Shown in pieces: positions 24,095 to 33,945 of a DNA stretch of 64,000 nt. Both the position numbers and the translations under genes were made by a program. Below the pieces are notes generated by a model, which did not search any database, had not been told where the DNA came from, and saw only the letters and a list, made by a program, of their open reading frames with translations. Every line of letters starts with the position of its first letter. The stretch's first letter is position 1. Origin of the DNA: Pseudomonadota bacterium (GTDB lineage Bacteria > Pseudomonadota > Gammaproteobacteria > UBA1113); assembly GCA_021781965.1 (NCBI GenBank), contig JAJXVU010000001.1, positions 62,001 to 126,000 of the forward strand, written 5' to 3'.

Positions 24095-25012
24095 CTACTT
24101 AATCACCTTTTTATATACCTTTTCTTCCCCCTCGGGGCGGGTATTGTAGCGTTTATATTGCCATAGATATTGTTCTGGTTTAGGCCGTACGATGTCTTCG
24201 ATGCGCTGATTGAGTCGTTGTAGATCGGCCTCCACTGGACCTTCACCAAAGCCGGACAGGGGTTGTAACTCAATATCATACTGGCCCGCTTCGTCACGAT
24301 AAAAGGCGATAGTAAAGACTTTAGCGCCAGTTTTAGCGGCTAAAAAATGGGTGACGACACTGGTTGCGGCGGGAAAATTGAAAAAATTGATAAATAAGCT
24401 GCGTTTACGGCCTAAATCCAAATCGGGGGCATACCAAAGGATATTAGGTTTACGCAAATAACTCACGATGCGTTGTAGATGCTCACGATTGAAGGCTGGG
24501 TAAACGCAGGTTTCTAGTTTTTTTTGCATGGTGCGGGCAATGACGGAATTACGGGGGGGATTATATTGAATAGCACAGGTCAGCGCAGCCTTTTTTATTA
24601 AGAGATAACCCGCAAAATAAACGCTGGTTAAATGGGGGAATAAGAGCAATACGCTATCACCACTATTAATGCTTTGATGTAGTGCCTCTAAACCTTGAAT
24701 AGAGTGCAGGCGGCTAAGCAAACGTTTTCTAAAGGGGGAAAGTAGAGAAATACCCTCTAGGGCAGAAATGCCTGTAGCGATAAAGTTATCGCGCAATAAT
24801 TGGGTTTTTTCTTCTTTGGATAGGTTGGCAAAGGCTATATTGATGTTGGTGGTGGCTATATTTCTAGAGCGCTTATCTAGGCGCAATAATAGCAAGCCTA
24901 ATTGTCGACCTAGCCACAGCTGCTGCCTATAATTTAACCAGGTTAAAGGCATCAGCAGATAGGCTAGCAGCAGGTAGCCGTAACCGGAGATAAACTTGAT
25001 CTTTTCTTTCAC
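24095..25012 (-). CDS. LpxL/HtrB-family lipid A acyltransferase-like protein
   Basis: 305 residues with an N-terminal membrane helix (about 7-25) and the LpxL core: YAPDLDLGRKRSLFINFFNF, AATSVVTHFLAAKTGAKV and the end PEQYLWQYKRYNTRPEGE. The family transfers a secondary acyl chain to Kdo2-lipid A precursors. The catalytic motif is usually H-x4-D/E; here H127 is followed at +5 by Tyr (FPHLTSVYF), so activity or chemistry may differ. Divergent from hldE, in an LPS neighbourhood. Confidence 0.85.
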   Translation of the reverse strand: MKEKIKFISGYGYLLLAYLLMPLTWLNYRQQLWLGRQLGLLLLRLDKRSRNIATTNINIAFANLSKEEKTQLLRDNFIATGISALEGISLLSPFRKRLLSRLHSIQGLEALHQSINSGDSVLLLFPHLTSVYFAGYLLIKKAALTCAIQYNPPRNSVIARTMQKKLETCVYPAFNREHLQRIVSYLRKPNILWYAPDLDLGRKRSLFINFFNFPAATSVVTHFLAAKTGAKVFTIAFYRDEAGQYDIELQPLSGFGEGPVEADLQRLNQRIEDIVRPKPEQYLWQYKRYNTRPEGEEKVYKKVIK

Positions 25013-25086
25013 AATAAAGGCCTCTCTAATGGCAAATAATGGCGATTAATGGTACCATAACCATCAATCTAACCGTAGGGGCTGTC

Positions 25087-26529
25087 ATGTCCATTGAAAC
25101 ACTGGATATACAAAAAATCGATTTTAGCCAAAGCACTATCTTAGTCTATGGCGATGTGATGCTAGACCGGTATTGGTTTGGCGACACCGAGCGTATTTCT
25201 CCAGAAGCCCCTATTCCCGTAGTCCATGTGCAGCGTAAACGCCAATGTGTAGGCGGTGCCGGTAACGTAGCCTTGGGTACGCAGGCGCTGGGTGCTACAG
25301 TGCGTTTATTTGGCCTGTGTGGTGACGATGATGCGGGCGATGAGCTAGAAAAACTATTAGAACAAAATAATGTAATCTCCCATTTATGCCATGTAGCGGG
25401 CAACCCTACCACCGTCAAATTACGCATCATGAGCCATGACCAACAATTATTGCGTCTGGACTTTGAAAAAAAAGCACCAGCCGAAGATGAGTTAATAGAA
25501 GATCTAGTTTCATATTTAGATAGCGCGCAAGTGTTAATTATTTCCGATTATGCCAAAGGCGTCATAGGCGATGTCAGTGAGTTAATTGTCACAGCAAAAC
25601 AACACGGTGTGGCGGTGTTCGTAGATCCTAAAAATATGGATTTTTCTGTGTATAGAGGCGCAACTCTTATTACCCCGAACCGTAAAGAATTCGAAGCGGT
25701 TGTAGGCGTTTGTCATAACAATGAAGAGCGTATCAGCAAAGCACGCGTGCTATTAGAGCAGTTTTCCTTTGAGTCTATACTCATTACCTTGGGTAAAGAT
25801 GGCATGTTATTTGTGCCCGCAGTGGGGGCTCCATTGCATTTGCCTGCACACAAACAAGAAGTATTTGATGTAACCGGCGCAGGCGATACCGTTATTGCCA
25901 CTTTAGCGTGTGCTATTGCCACCGGTTTTGAATGGGCTACGGCGGTATTATTATCCAATGTGGCGGCAGGGCTGGCGGTGACTAAACTCGGTACAGCCAC
26001 AATCAGCAGCGAAGAAATCGTACACGAGCTGCGCTTAGAACAAGGCGGTAGCGCGCGTATATTGAATAAAGAGTCGCTCTCTGCTGTGGTGCAGACGGAA
26101 CAACAAAAAGGTCGTAAAGTGGTGATGACCAATGGTTGTTTTGACATTCTGCATCCTGGGCACGTTGCCTATTTACAAGAAGCACGCGCCTTAGGTGATT
26201 GTTTGATTGTCGCTGTTAATGACGACGCATCCGTACGCGCACAAAATAAAGGGGCTAATAGGCCTATTAATCCTTTGGCGCATCGTATGGCGGTATTGGC
26301 GGGCTTACAAGCCGTAGACTGGGTTATTCCTTTTAGCGAGGAAACACCGGAAGAATTGATCAGTGCTGTTTTACCGGATATTTTAGTGAAGGGCAGCGAT
26401 TGGCAGGGTAAAACGATTGCCGGGGCTAAGGCCGTAGAGCACAACGGTGGGGAAGTGAAGTTTTTAACTTTTATAGATGGCTATTCCACTACGGCTATCA
26501 TTGAAAAAATTTGTAGAGACGGTTTGTGA
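25087..26529 (+). CDS. hldE: Bifunctional heptose kinase/adenylyltransferase HldE
   Basis: 480 residues from the ATG at 25087, which has AGGGG six bases upstream; E. coli HldE has 477. The N-terminal PfkB-type kinase (to ~320) shows GDVMLDRYWFGDTERISPEAP and DVTGAGDTV. The C-terminal nucleotidyltransferase has NGCFDILHPGHVAYL. It phosphorylates D-glycero-D-manno-heptose 7-phosphate at C1 and later adds AMP, making ADP-heptose for the LPS inner core. hldD follows 71 bases downstream. Confidence 0.96.
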   Translation: MSIETLDIQKIDFSQSTILVYGDVMLDRYWFGDTERISPEAPIPVVHVQRKRQCVGGAGNVALGTQALGATVRLFGLCGDDDAGDELEKLLEQNNVISHLCHVAGNPTTVKLRIMSHDQQLLRLDFEKKAPAEDELIEDLVSYLDSAQVLIISDYAKGVIGDVSELIVTAKQHGVAVFVDPKNMDFSVYRGATLITPNRKEFEAVVGVCHNNEERISKARVLLEQFSFESILITLGKDGMLFVPAVGAPLHLPAHKQEVFDVTGAGDTVIATLACAIATGFEWATAVLLSNVAAGLAVTKLGTATISSEEIVHELRLEQGGSARILNKESLSAVVQTEQQKGRKVVMTNGCFDILHPGHVAYLQEARALGDCLIVAVNDDASVRAQNKGANRPINPLAHRMAVLAGLQAVDWVIPFSEETPEELISAVLPDILVKGSDWQGKTIAGAKAVEHNGGEVKFLTFIDGYSTTAIIEKICRDGL

Positions 26530-26600
26530 GCCGCCCATCTAGAAAAAAGTATAAGCATGCACTTAATGTGGTTTTTTGAAAAGAGACGGAGAGTAAAAGA

Positions 26601-27545
26601 ATGATTATAGTAACGGGGGGTGCGGGCTTTATAGGCAGCCGTTTGATTAAAACCTTAAATGCTCAAGGCTTCGATAATATTCTAGCGGTGGATGATTTAA
26701 GCGATGGCAAAAAATTTAAGAATTTAAGCAACGCACGTATACGCGATTATGAAGATAAAGATACCTTCTTACAAAAGCTAAACGACAACAATTATTCTGA
26801 AAAAATAGAAGTTATTTTTCATCAAGGTGCTTGTTCTGTGACTACGGAATGGGATGGCCGTTATATGATGAAAAATAACTACGACTATTCTAAGCAATTA
26901 CTCAGCTATACTTTAGCACACAAAATCCCCTTTATTTATGCCTCTAGCGCTGCTGTATACGGCAATGGCCAGATTTTCGAAGAACAGATAGCGTATGAAA
27001 ATCCCATCAATGTATATGGATATTCAAAATATCTTTTTGATCAATGGGTGCGCCGTTTGTTACCTGAAGCAAAAAGCCAAATTGCTGGTTGTAGATATTT
27101 TAATGTTTATGGGCCTGGCGAATCCCACAAAGGCAGTATGGCCAGTGTGGCTTTTCATTGGCAACAACAATTGCAACAAGGCGACACCTTGCGTTTGTTT
27201 GCAGGCACAGAGGGTTATGCCGACGGCGAGCAACGACGTGATTTTGTCTATGTAGACGATGTAGTCGCTGTGAATATATGGTTATGGCAAAATCCTGCTG
27301 CACGTGGTATTTTTAATATAGGTACTGGTCGTGCGCAAACCTTCAATGAAGTAGCGCGAGCCGTTGTTCATGAGGCTGGCCGCGGTAAAATTGAATATAT
27401 TCCTTTTCCACCGCATTTAGTGGGCCATTATCAAAGTTTCACTGAAGCAAACTTATCTTTGCTGCGCGATGTGGGCTATGATAAACCTTTTAAAACAGTA
27501 GAAGAAGGGGTGGCGGCTTATTGGAGAGAGGTTCATGGTGCATAA
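26601..27545 (+). CDS. hldD: ADP-heptose 6-epimerase HldD
   Basis: 314 residues (E. coli 310). Short-chain extended reductase: [15 protein letters not shown] dinucleotide site, ASSAAVYG serine region, [11 protein letters not shown]yr-x3-Lys catalytic pair and the HldD-specific [22 protein letters not shown]. It epimerises ADP-D-glycero- to ADP-L-glycero-manno-heptose, the step after HldE. The last codons overlap the next lipoprotein start. Confidence 0.97.
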   Translation: MIIVTGGAGFIGSRLIKTLNAQGFDNILAVDDLSDGKKFKNLSNARIRDYEDKDTFLQKLNDNNYSEKIEVIFHQGACSVTTEWDGRYMMKNNYDYSKQLLSYTLAHKIPFIYASSAAVYGNGQIFEEQIAYENPINVYGYSKYLFDQWVRRLLPEAKSQIAGCRYFNVYGPGESHKGSMASVAFHWQQQLQQGDTLRLFAGTEGYADGEQRRDFVYVDDVVAVNIWLWQNPAARGIFNIGTGRAQTFNEVARAVVHEAGRGKIEYIPFPPHLVGHYQSFTEANLSLLRDVGYDKPFKTVEEGVAAYWREVHGA

Positions 27546-28278
27546 TGCAAAATGGTTGTTTCTTTTTTCTTTAAGCATTTTACTCAGTGCTTGTGTAGAA
27601 CCGTATTATCGCGGCGTGCCTGATAGTCAGTGGCAACAACTCAGTTCTGAGCAAAAATCGTTAATTATCGATCAAGCCTATAATAACGATATAGGCCAAG
27701 CCCAAGCCTCTACAGGTGGAACCTTCACCGCAAACACACCCATAGGCACGTTCAATTCACCGCGTGAAAATAGCCACGATGCATTAATGCCCGCACTACA
27801 GCCTACAGAAACAGTGTTGACACACATGAATACGCCTGCAACCTTGGTGTGGCAGTCAGGGATCATGAATGCAGGGATGGCTAGCGATATGCCTTTTTAT
27901 GGCGCTGATAGCCGCAGCTATGGTAAAGCACAACAAGTCGTGTTTATGACTTCTTTGCAACAGGCATTAAAAGAGCAACAAGCTTTCCGTGATGTAACTT
28001 TGGTAGCACAAGCTCCTAGTACTGTGACGCAGCCTATTATCACCATTTATTTTAAGTCTACGCGCGTGGCGGACAACACCGAAGGTAATCAAATTACCTT
28101 AACGACGGAGTTGCGCATCGAGGCACCGCATCAGCCTGTATTTACACGTACTTATTTAGTATCTAGTAAGCCGAATATGTCTTTCGTTCAAAAAGAAGAA
28201 ATAGTTTCTACTGAATTGTTGGATAAAATTTTGCTGGGTATAAACGATTGGGCCGTGAGTGCTCAAACTAAAAAATAA
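27535..28278 (+). CDS. Putative lipoprotein
   Basis: 247 residues. Signal peptide with lipobox LLSAC near residue 20, then an acidic, Gln-rich, beta-type domain without recognisable motifs. It overlaps the hldD stop by 11 bases, with GAGG just upstream of the ATG, so it belongs to the hldE-hldD transcript. Not obviously related to the two paralogous lipoproteins that follow, but with a similar size and placement. Envelope role inferred. Confidence 0.75.
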   Translation: MVHNAKWLFLFSLSILLSACVEPYYRGVPDSQWQQLSSEQKSLIIDQAYNNDIGQAQASTGGTFTANTPIGTFNSPRENSHDALMPALQPTETVLTHMNTPATLVWQSGIMNAGMASDMPFYGADSRSYGKAQQVVFMTSLQQALKEQQAFRDVTLVAQAPSTVTQPIITIYFKSTRVADNTEGNQITLTTELRIEAPHQPVFTRTYLVSSKPNMSFVQKEEIVSTELLDKILLGINDWAVSAQTKK

Positions 28279-28288
28279 GGGGAGCGCG

Positions 28289-28981
28289 GTGCGTAGATTA
28301 TTTACTTTGGGCTTAATAGCCCTTGTTGCTGTCATAACAGGTTGTGCGAATAACGCCAATATTGACACTAATAAAGATTATTGGCAGCATAAACCAAATA
28401 CGGTGGTCATTGTGACTACACACACGGACAAGCCGCAATATGCTGATGAAAATGCAGGCAGTAGGGGGGCTATTGTTGAAATAGTCAATTTGCTGTCTAC
28501 GCAAAAACTGGAAAACCATTTAAATCAAATGGATGTGGATTGGTATTATCAAGATCTAGCTGAACAATTCAAAGAAGCTTTGGTCAAAGAAAATATCAGA
28601 GTGGTGGTAGCTAGTGAACATCCTGATTTGAAATCCAGCACCATTTTCAGTACGAATCCCAAATTGAATTGGCCGCAATTAGCGGCAGAATACAATGCCG
28701 ATCAAGTTTTGGTATTGGCTATGCCATTCTATGGTGCGCGCATACCACAACAGGCTAATCTATTTGCAAGCGCACCGCCCATTGAAGGCGTTTGTGTATT
28801 ATACGCCGAATTAAGCGATCCGCAGCATACAACTATCTATTGGCGTCATACCAGTATAGTGACAAAGCCTGTGCTGAATGCCAATCAACCGCCGGATTAT
28901 CCTAATTTGACGCAAAGCATTGTAGACAGCCGCAAAATGGCCGAAGAAGAATTATTAGACAGCTTGCGCTCAGGGCGTTAA
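28289..28981 (+). CDS. Putative lipoprotein, paralogue A
   Basis: 230 residues from a GTG at 28289 with AAGGGGAG upstream. Lipobox VITGC, then NNANIDTN, QHKPNTVVIVTT and QMDVDWYYQDLAEQF, and later YNADQVLVLAMPFYGARIPQ. These blocks recur in the next lipoprotein, so the pair arose by tandem duplication. No family recognised. Eleven bases after the previous lipoprotein stop. Confidence 0.75.
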   Translation: MRRLFTLGLIALVAVITGCANNANIDTNKDYWQHKPNTVVIVTTHTDKPQYADENAGSRGAIVEIVNLLSTQKLENHLNQMDVDWYYQDLAEQFKEALVKENIRVVVASEHPDLKSSTIFSTNPKLNWPQLAAEYNADQVLVLAMPFYGARIPQQANLFASAPPIEGVCVLYAELSDPQHTTIYWRHTSIVTKPVLNANQPPDYPNLTQSIVDSRKMAEEELLDSLRSGR

Positions 28982-29195
28982 ATGGTTCAATATTGGATGA
29001 AGAGCTGATTCAGGGATGGCGGCAGATTTATTCTAGGGCCTGTTTTCTTGTAGGGGCGGCTCGCGAGCGATTTATCCCCACAAATTTACAAAAGAGGGGT
29101 TTGAAAAATAAGGATAAATGGGATAATAACGGTTGTTTAAGAAGAAGCGGTTCAATAGGGGCCGTGCCCAATCTAAAAAAACAAGGAGATTTTCA

Positions 29196-29918
29196 ATGCG
29201 TAAGTTATCTATTTTGGGCCTAATAGCCCTAGTTTCTGTCATAACCAGTTGTGCTAATAATGCCAATATCGATACCAGTCAAACTTTTTGGCAACATAAG
29301 CCTAATACCGTTGTCATTGTAACGACGCGAGCTGACAAGCCCCTTTATGCCGATGAAAATGCGAGTACTAGAGAGGCCGCTTTTGATATAGCTAATATGA
29401 AAGCACAAAGAGTGGGAGCGCATGTAAATCAAATGGATGTGGATTGGTATTATCATGGTTTAGCTGAACGGTTCCTACAAGCTTTGGCCAAAGAACATAT
29501 CAAAGCCGTGATTGCCACGGAGCATCCGTATATAGACCCAGAGGTCCTTTCCAGCAAAAATGCCATGCTGAATCGAGTGCAATTAGCGGCAGAATACAAT
29601 GCGGATCAAGTTTTAGTGCTGGCTATGCCCTTCTACGGCGCGCGTATACCACAACAATCTAATCTGATCGGCGAGACTCCTTTTGTTGAAGGCGCTTGCG
29701 TATTATACGCTGAATTAAGCGATCCCCAACAGACAGTGGTGTATTGGCGTCATACCAGTAATGTGACAAAGCCTGTATTAGTCAATGCTAAGTCTGAGAC
29801 GGTGAATGCCAATCGACCACCAAATTATCCTAATTTGACTAAAACCATTGTAGATACTCACAAAATGGCTGAACAAGATTTGCTAGACAGTTTTCGTACG
29901 GGGAGTTCGGATAAATAA
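29196..29918 (+). CDS. Putative lipoprotein, paralogue B
   Basis: 240 residues from the ATG at 29196, with AAGGAG seven bases upstream. Lipobox VITSC. Shares NNANIDT, QHKPNTVVIVTT, QMDVDWYY and AEYNADQVLVLAMPFYGARI with paralogue A. Differences cluster in the middle (residues ~100-140), plus a short insertion near residue 205. The 214-bp spacer between the two holds no gene and a small palindrome (GCTCGCGAGC). gamma-CA-like gene starts two bases after its stop. Confidence 0.78.
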   Translation: MRKLSILGLIALVSVITSCANNANIDTSQTFWQHKPNTVVIVTTRADKPLYADENASTREAAFDIANMKAQRVGAHVNQMDVDWYYHGLAERFLQALAKEHIKAVIATEHPYIDPEVLSSKNAMLNRVQLAAEYNADQVLVLAMPFYGARIPQQSNLIGETPFVEGACVLYAELSDPQQTVVYWRHTSNVTKPVLVNAKSETVNANRPPNYPNLTKTIVDTHKMAEQDLLDSFRTGSSDK

Positions 29919-29920
29919 TT

Positions 29921-30448
29921 ATGCTACGTCCATATCAAACTGTCATGCCACAATTGGCAAAAGGAGCTTATGTAGATCCAGCTGCGGTAGTTGTTGGTGA
30001 TGTGACTATAGGTTCCGATAGCTCCTTCTGGCCCGGCGTGGCAGCGCGCGGCGATGTGAATCGTATTGTGGTGGGCGCGCGCACCAACATACAAGATAAC
30101 AGTATTTTACATGTAACGCATGAAGGGCCTTATAGTCCAGAAGGATTTCCACTGACCATCGGCGATGATGTGACGGCTGGGCACGGTGTCATCTTGCATG
30201 GTTGTCATATACATGACAGAGTGCTGATAGGTATGGGCTGTATTATTTTAGATGGAGCCGTTGTAGAGAGCGATGTGATTATCGGTGCGGGTAGTTTAGT
30301 ACCCGAAGGCAAAGTGCTACAAAGCGGCTATTTATACTTTGGTAGCCCTGTGGTAGCCAAAAGGCCTTTAACCGATGCTGAAAAAGAACGCATTGTTTAT
30401 AGCGCCAATTATTATGTGAAAATAAAGAATAATTATCTGGGCCTGTAA
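29921..30448 (+). CDS. Gamma-carbonic-anhydrase-like hexapeptide-repeat protein
   Basis: 175 residues of left-handed beta-helix: repeated hexapeptides (VVVGDVTIGSDSSFWPGVAA, RTNIQDNSILHV, DDVTAGHGVILHGC) with the three metal-ligand His positions (H114-type set in HVTHEG, GHGVILHGCHIHD), as in YrdA/CaiE-type proteins. These bind Zn and trimerise; many lack measurable anhydrase activity. It follows the lipoprotein by two bases, so it is probably co-transcribed. Confidence 0.9.
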   Translation: MLRPYQTVMPQLAKGAYVDPAAVVVGDVTIGSDSSFWPGVAARGDVNRIVVGARTNIQDNSILHVTHEGPYSPEGFPLTIGDDVTAGHGVILHGCHIHDRVLIGMGCIILDGAVVESDVIIGAGSLVPEGKVLQSGYLYFGSPVVAKRPLTDAEKERIVYSANYYVKIKNNYLGL

Positions 30449-30483
30449 TAGTTATAAGCACTTTTTAAAAAATGAGACTACCC

Positions 30484-31284
30484 ATGAAAAAATTAATACT
30501 CTTTCTTTCGTTATTATGCCTCAGCCTATCATCCTACGCACAAAGCCAATGCTTTATCGCCACTGATGAAAATAATCATGTATTACAAAAAGAAGGCGAT
30601 TGTGTCACACGTCATGCCCCATGTTCTACTTTTAAAATTGCCATTAGCCTCATGGGTTATAACGAAGGCATTTTAATCGATACAACTCACCCGGTTTACC
30701 CATTTAAAAAGGGCTATGCAGATTATCTTCCTAGCTGGAAACAAGAGCAAAACCCTACTACTTGGATAAAAAATTCTTGTGTTTGGTATTCACAACTTAT
30801 AACACAGCAAATGGGCATGGCTACTTTTCAAAAATACGTTACTAAATTTGATTATGGCAATGAAGATGTGTCTGGAGATAAGGGTAAAAATAATGGTTTA
30901 ACCCACGCGTGGTTATCCAGTTCGCTAGCCATTTCTCCTCAAGAACAAGTTGTTCTCTTAAAGAAAATGCTGGATGGCAAGTTGCCTATCAGCGATAAAT
31001 CAGTGCAAATGACTAAACAATTACTCTTCATTGAAAACATTGCCGATGGCTGGAAATTGTATGGTAAAACCGGTAGCGGCCATATAGTCAATGAAGCCGA
31101 TCCCAGTGATGAATCTAAGCCTATAGGTTGGTTTGTAGGATGGCTGGAAAGCGGCGATCGTAGAATCTTTTTTGCCCAATACATTCAAGAAGATAAACCC
31201 AGTACGGTTTCTTTAGGCCAAAAAGCCAAAGCGCTTTTCTATGCTAATAAATTAGCTGACTTGGTAGGGATGTGCGGGCTTTGA
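30484..31284 (+). CDS. Class D (OXA-type) beta-lactamase
   Basis: 266 residues from the ATG at 30484 (an ATG 12 bases upstream is less likely because the signal peptide begins MKKLILF). Signal peptide ends SSYA. Catalytic motifs in order: STFK with preceding RHAPC, S-x-V (SCV), YGN, and KTGSG. WIKNSCVWYSQLITQQMG and NNGLTHAWLSSSL resemble the chromosomal OXA-29 group of Legionella. It hydrolyses beta-lactams in the periplasm. No mobile element flanks it, so it is probably intrinsic. Confidence 0.93.
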   Translation: MKKLILFLSLLCLSLSSYAQSQCFIATDENNHVLQKEGDCVTRHAPCSTFKIAISLMGYNEGILIDTTHPVYPFKKGYADYLPSWKQEQNPTTWIKNSCVWYSQLITQQMGMATFQKYVTKFDYGNEDVSGDKGKNNGLTHAWLSSSLAISPQEQVVLLKKMLDGKLPISDKSVQMTKQLLFIENIADGWKLYGKTGSGHIVNEADPSDESKPIGWFVGWLESGDRRIFFAQYIQEDKPSTVSLGQKAKALFYANKLADLVGMCGL

Positions 31285-31301
31285 TATTGGTCATTACAAA
31301 G

Positions 31302-32114
31302 TTATTCTAAGCTTTCTACCGTAAACACTTTGTCATCTTCCAAGCGCAGCGCCGTTAATTGTCGACCCCAAGCGCAGCCTGTATCTAGCAGATATAAATT
31401 CTGATAGGGGATAGGTAACACACACTGTGCCCAGTGACCGAAGATAATACGTGTATTGTGATCCAGTAACGAAGGCAATTTGAACCAAGGCATCAATCCA
31501 GAGGGGCAATCTTCGATACCGCCTTTGTAGTCTAACTCTAGATGGCCGTTGCTGTTCATCATGCGCATGCGCGTGAAAGCATTGACTATAAAGCGTGTGC
31601 GGTTATAGCCGGTTAAGTTCTCATTCCATAAATTGGGTTCATTGCCATATAAAACACTTAAAAAAGATTTATAATCTTTGCCTTGTAACACCGCTTCTAC
31701 TTCTTTTGCTAAACGTTTCGCAGTGTTTAAATTCCATAATGGATAAAGTCCAGCATGGGTCATTAGCGCATTGAATTGGTTATCATAATGCAACAAGGGT
31801 TTTTTTCTGAGCCAGGCACATAATGCATCCACATTGTCGTGTTCCAATATATCCATGAAGGTATCTTCTGGATTTAAAGATGTGGTTCCGGCAAAAACAG
31901 CGATCAAATGCAAATCGTGATTGCCGAGAACGATCACGCAGCGATCTTGTATATCGTATAAGTAATTCAGCACGGCCAAGGAATCCATGCCACGATTGAT
32001 CACATCGCCTACGAACCATAAATGATCGTGTTTAGGATCAAACGAAATAGTTTTTAATAAATAACGCAGAGTTTTGTAACAGCCCTGCACATCGCCTATG
32101 GCATAAGTCGCCAT
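31302..32114 (-). CDS. apaH: Diadenosine tetraphosphatase ApaH
   Basis: 270 residues. Metallophosphatase motifs GDVQG, GDVINRG and GNHDLH at the N-terminus, and the ApaH-specific FGHWAQ near residue 228. Cleaves Ap4A symmetrically to ADP; its activity also sets Np4A capping of RNA. It starts immediately after the Usp stop codon, so the two form a unit. Converges on the beta-lactamase gene. Confidence 0.95.
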   Translation of the reverse strand: MATYAIGDVQGCYKTLRYLLKTISFDPKHDHLWFVGDVINRGMDSLAVLNYLYDIQDRCVIVLGNHDLHLIAVFAGTTSLNPEDTFMDILEHDNVDALCAWLRKKPLLHYDNQFNALMTHAGLYPLWNLNTAKRLAKEVEAVLQGKDYKSFLSVLYGNEPNLWNENLTGYNRTRFIVNAFTRMRMMNSNGHLELDYKGGIEDCPSGLMPWFKLPSLLDHNTRIIFGHWAQCVLPIPYQNLYLLDTGCAWGRQLTALRLEDDKVFTVESLE

Positions 32115-32561
32115 TTACAGTGGCTCTAGATTAACGACGATGATATCGCATAATAGATGGTGTAGCAGGATTTCAGGTAATGAACCGCCAAAAAATAGAT
32201 GCAAATAGGGTTGGTGATGGCTACCCACCACGATTAAATCGATATGGTGTTGTTCAACCAATTTAGCAATTTCTTCGTGTTTGTCACCAGAGAGTACCCA
32301 AACTGCAGGTTTCTCCAGGCTCAACTCCTGTATCAATTTTTTTATCTTTTTATGTGCTTCCTGTTCTAATTTTTTTTCCATATCCAGTTCTATGTCAATG
32401 GCAATTTCGCCTACACCATAAAAAGGAGGAACGTATTCCACTATATGGGCGATGCTGAGTTTAGCGTGATGTAATTTGGCCAATGCGGCGGCTTTTTTGG
32501 AGACCGCGACACTTTCATCGCTTAAATCCGCAGCCAACAGAATGTGTTTATAGAGACTCAT
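32115..32561 (-). CDS. Universal stress protein (UspA family)
   Basis: 148 residues. Single Usp domain starting YKHILLAADLSDES, ending with the family's nucleotide-loop region VVGSHHQPYLHLFFGGSLPE and strand CDIIVVNL. Soluble dimeric stress protein; the loop departs from the strict G-x2-G-x9-G(S/T) ATP pattern, so nucleotide binding is uncertain. Transcribed with apaH with no spacer. Confidence 0.9.
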   Translation of the reverse strand: MSLYKHILLAADLSDESVAVSKKAAALAKLHHAKLSIAHIVEYVPPFYGVGEIAIDIELDMEKKLEQEAHKKIKKLIQELSLEKPAVWVLSGDKHEEIAKLVEQHHIDLIVVGSHHQPYLHLFFGGSLPEILLHHLLCDIIVVNLEPL

Positions 32562-32676
32562 GGCCTTACCCCAGAATTAATGGTATACCATTAATTATAG
32601 CGTTTCTTTCTTTGTTTAGCAGCCGCCATAATGATAGAATGGCTGAAAATACTAATTTAAAACAGGAAGGGTGTGT

Positions 32677-33936
32677 GTGCGCACAATTTATACATTAATT
32701 GCTTATTTAATTATGCCCCTAGTACTGCTGCGCTTATTCTGGAAGGCGTTTGTACGCAAGCAAAAAGTCTCACGCTTAAAAGAGCGTTTTGGTTATTGCG
32801 ATACGCGCAATCAAGGCGGCATTTGGGTGCATGCGGTATCGGTGGGCGAAGTGATCGCGGCAGTGCCCTTAGTTAAAAAGCTGAAAGCAAAATACCCGCA
32901 TTATCCCATTGTGGTCACCACTATGACGGTCACAGGTGCTGAACGCGTTGCGGCACTATTCGATGACGGTGTACAACATTGTTTTGTGCCCTATGATTTA
33001 CCACAAGCCATCAATCGCTTTTTAAACAACAAAAAACCGAAAATTTTGATCATCATGGAAACCGAACTGTGGCCTAATTTGCTGGCTGTTTGTGAACAAC
33101 ACAAATTACCGACGCTATTGGCGAATGCACGCTTATCCGCACGATCTTTACGCGGGTATCAAAAAATCGCTTTTTGGATGAAAGATATTTTAAAAGCCTT
33201 TCATTATATTGCCGCACAAACCAAAGATGATGCGGATCGCTTCGCTGCTTTGGGCGCCTCAGCACAACAATTAGTGATCACCGGCTCTGTTAAGTTTGAT
33301 ATGGCGGTGCCAGAGAGCAGTATCCAGCAAGCACATTTATTTCGCCAACGTTTTGGTGCTATGCGACCTATATGGATTGCAGCCAGTACACACGAAGGTG
33401 AAGAGGAAATAATTTTAAGAACAGCACAGTTGGTGTTAAAACAATTGCCCAATGCATTGTTGCTGTGGGTGCCTAGGCATCCAGAGCGTTTCTCTAAAGT
33501 GATGTTGCAGGCTAAAAAACAAGGCCTAAATGTTACACTGCGTAGTTTAGATGAAGAAGTTTCTGAAAAAATACAAGTTGTAGTGGGCGATAGCATGGGC
33601 GAATTGATGGCCTATTATGGCGCTGCCGATGTTGCTTTTGTAGGGGGCAGTTTAATTCCCACTGGTGGCCACAATTTGTTGGAGCCAGCAATGTTAGGCC
33701 TGCCCGTAATCACTGGGCCACATATTTTCAATTTCAATGAGATTTTTAAATTATTGCAACAAGCAGATAGCTTGCGCGTGGTCAACGATGAAAATACGTT
33801 AGCGGCAACAGTGTTGACTTTATTGCAAGATGGCGCATTGCGCGCCCAACTAGGTCATAATGGACAACGAGTGGTGCAACAAAATCAGGGCGCCGTAGAT
33901 AAGCATATGGTATTAGTTGAGCGCTTATTACAGTAA
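32677..33936 (+). CDS. waaA: Kdo transferase WaaA
   Basis: 419 residues from the GTG at 32677, which is six bases after AGGAAGG (a GTG at 32671 is too close). N-terminal membrane anchor (LIAYLIMPLVLLRLFW), then the Kdo transferase core with GGIWVHAVSVGEV, ETELWPNLL, NARLSARS and GGSLIPTGGHNLLEPA. Transfers Kdo from CMP-Kdo to lipid IVA at the inner membrane. Ten bases before nnr. Confidence 0.95.
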   Translation: MRTIYTLIAYLIMPLVLLRLFWKAFVRKQKVSRLKERFGYCDTRNQGGIWVHAVSVGEVIAAVPLVKKLKAKYPHYPIVVTTMTVTGAERVAALFDDGVQHCFVPYDLPQAINRFLNNKKPKILIIMETELWPNLLAVCEQHKLPTLLANARLSARSLRGYQKIAFWMKDILKAFHYIAAQTKDDADRFAALGASAQQLVITGSVKFDMAVPESSIQQAHLFRQRFGAMRPIWIAASTHEGEEEIILRTAQLVLKQLPNALLLWVPRHPERFSKVMLQAKKQGLNVTLRSLDEEVSEKIQVVVGDSMGELMAYYGAADVAFVGGSLIPTGGHNLLEPAMLGLPVITGPHIFNFNEIFKLLQQADSLRVVNDENTLAATVLTLLQDGALRAQLGHNGQRVVQQNQGAVDKHMVLVERLLQ

Positions 33937-33945
33937 GGAAAGAAA

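Noticed and set aside
25713..26147. 144-codon antisense frame inside hldE
   Set aside because: Mirrors a fully conserved gene; no independent start signal or recognisable product.
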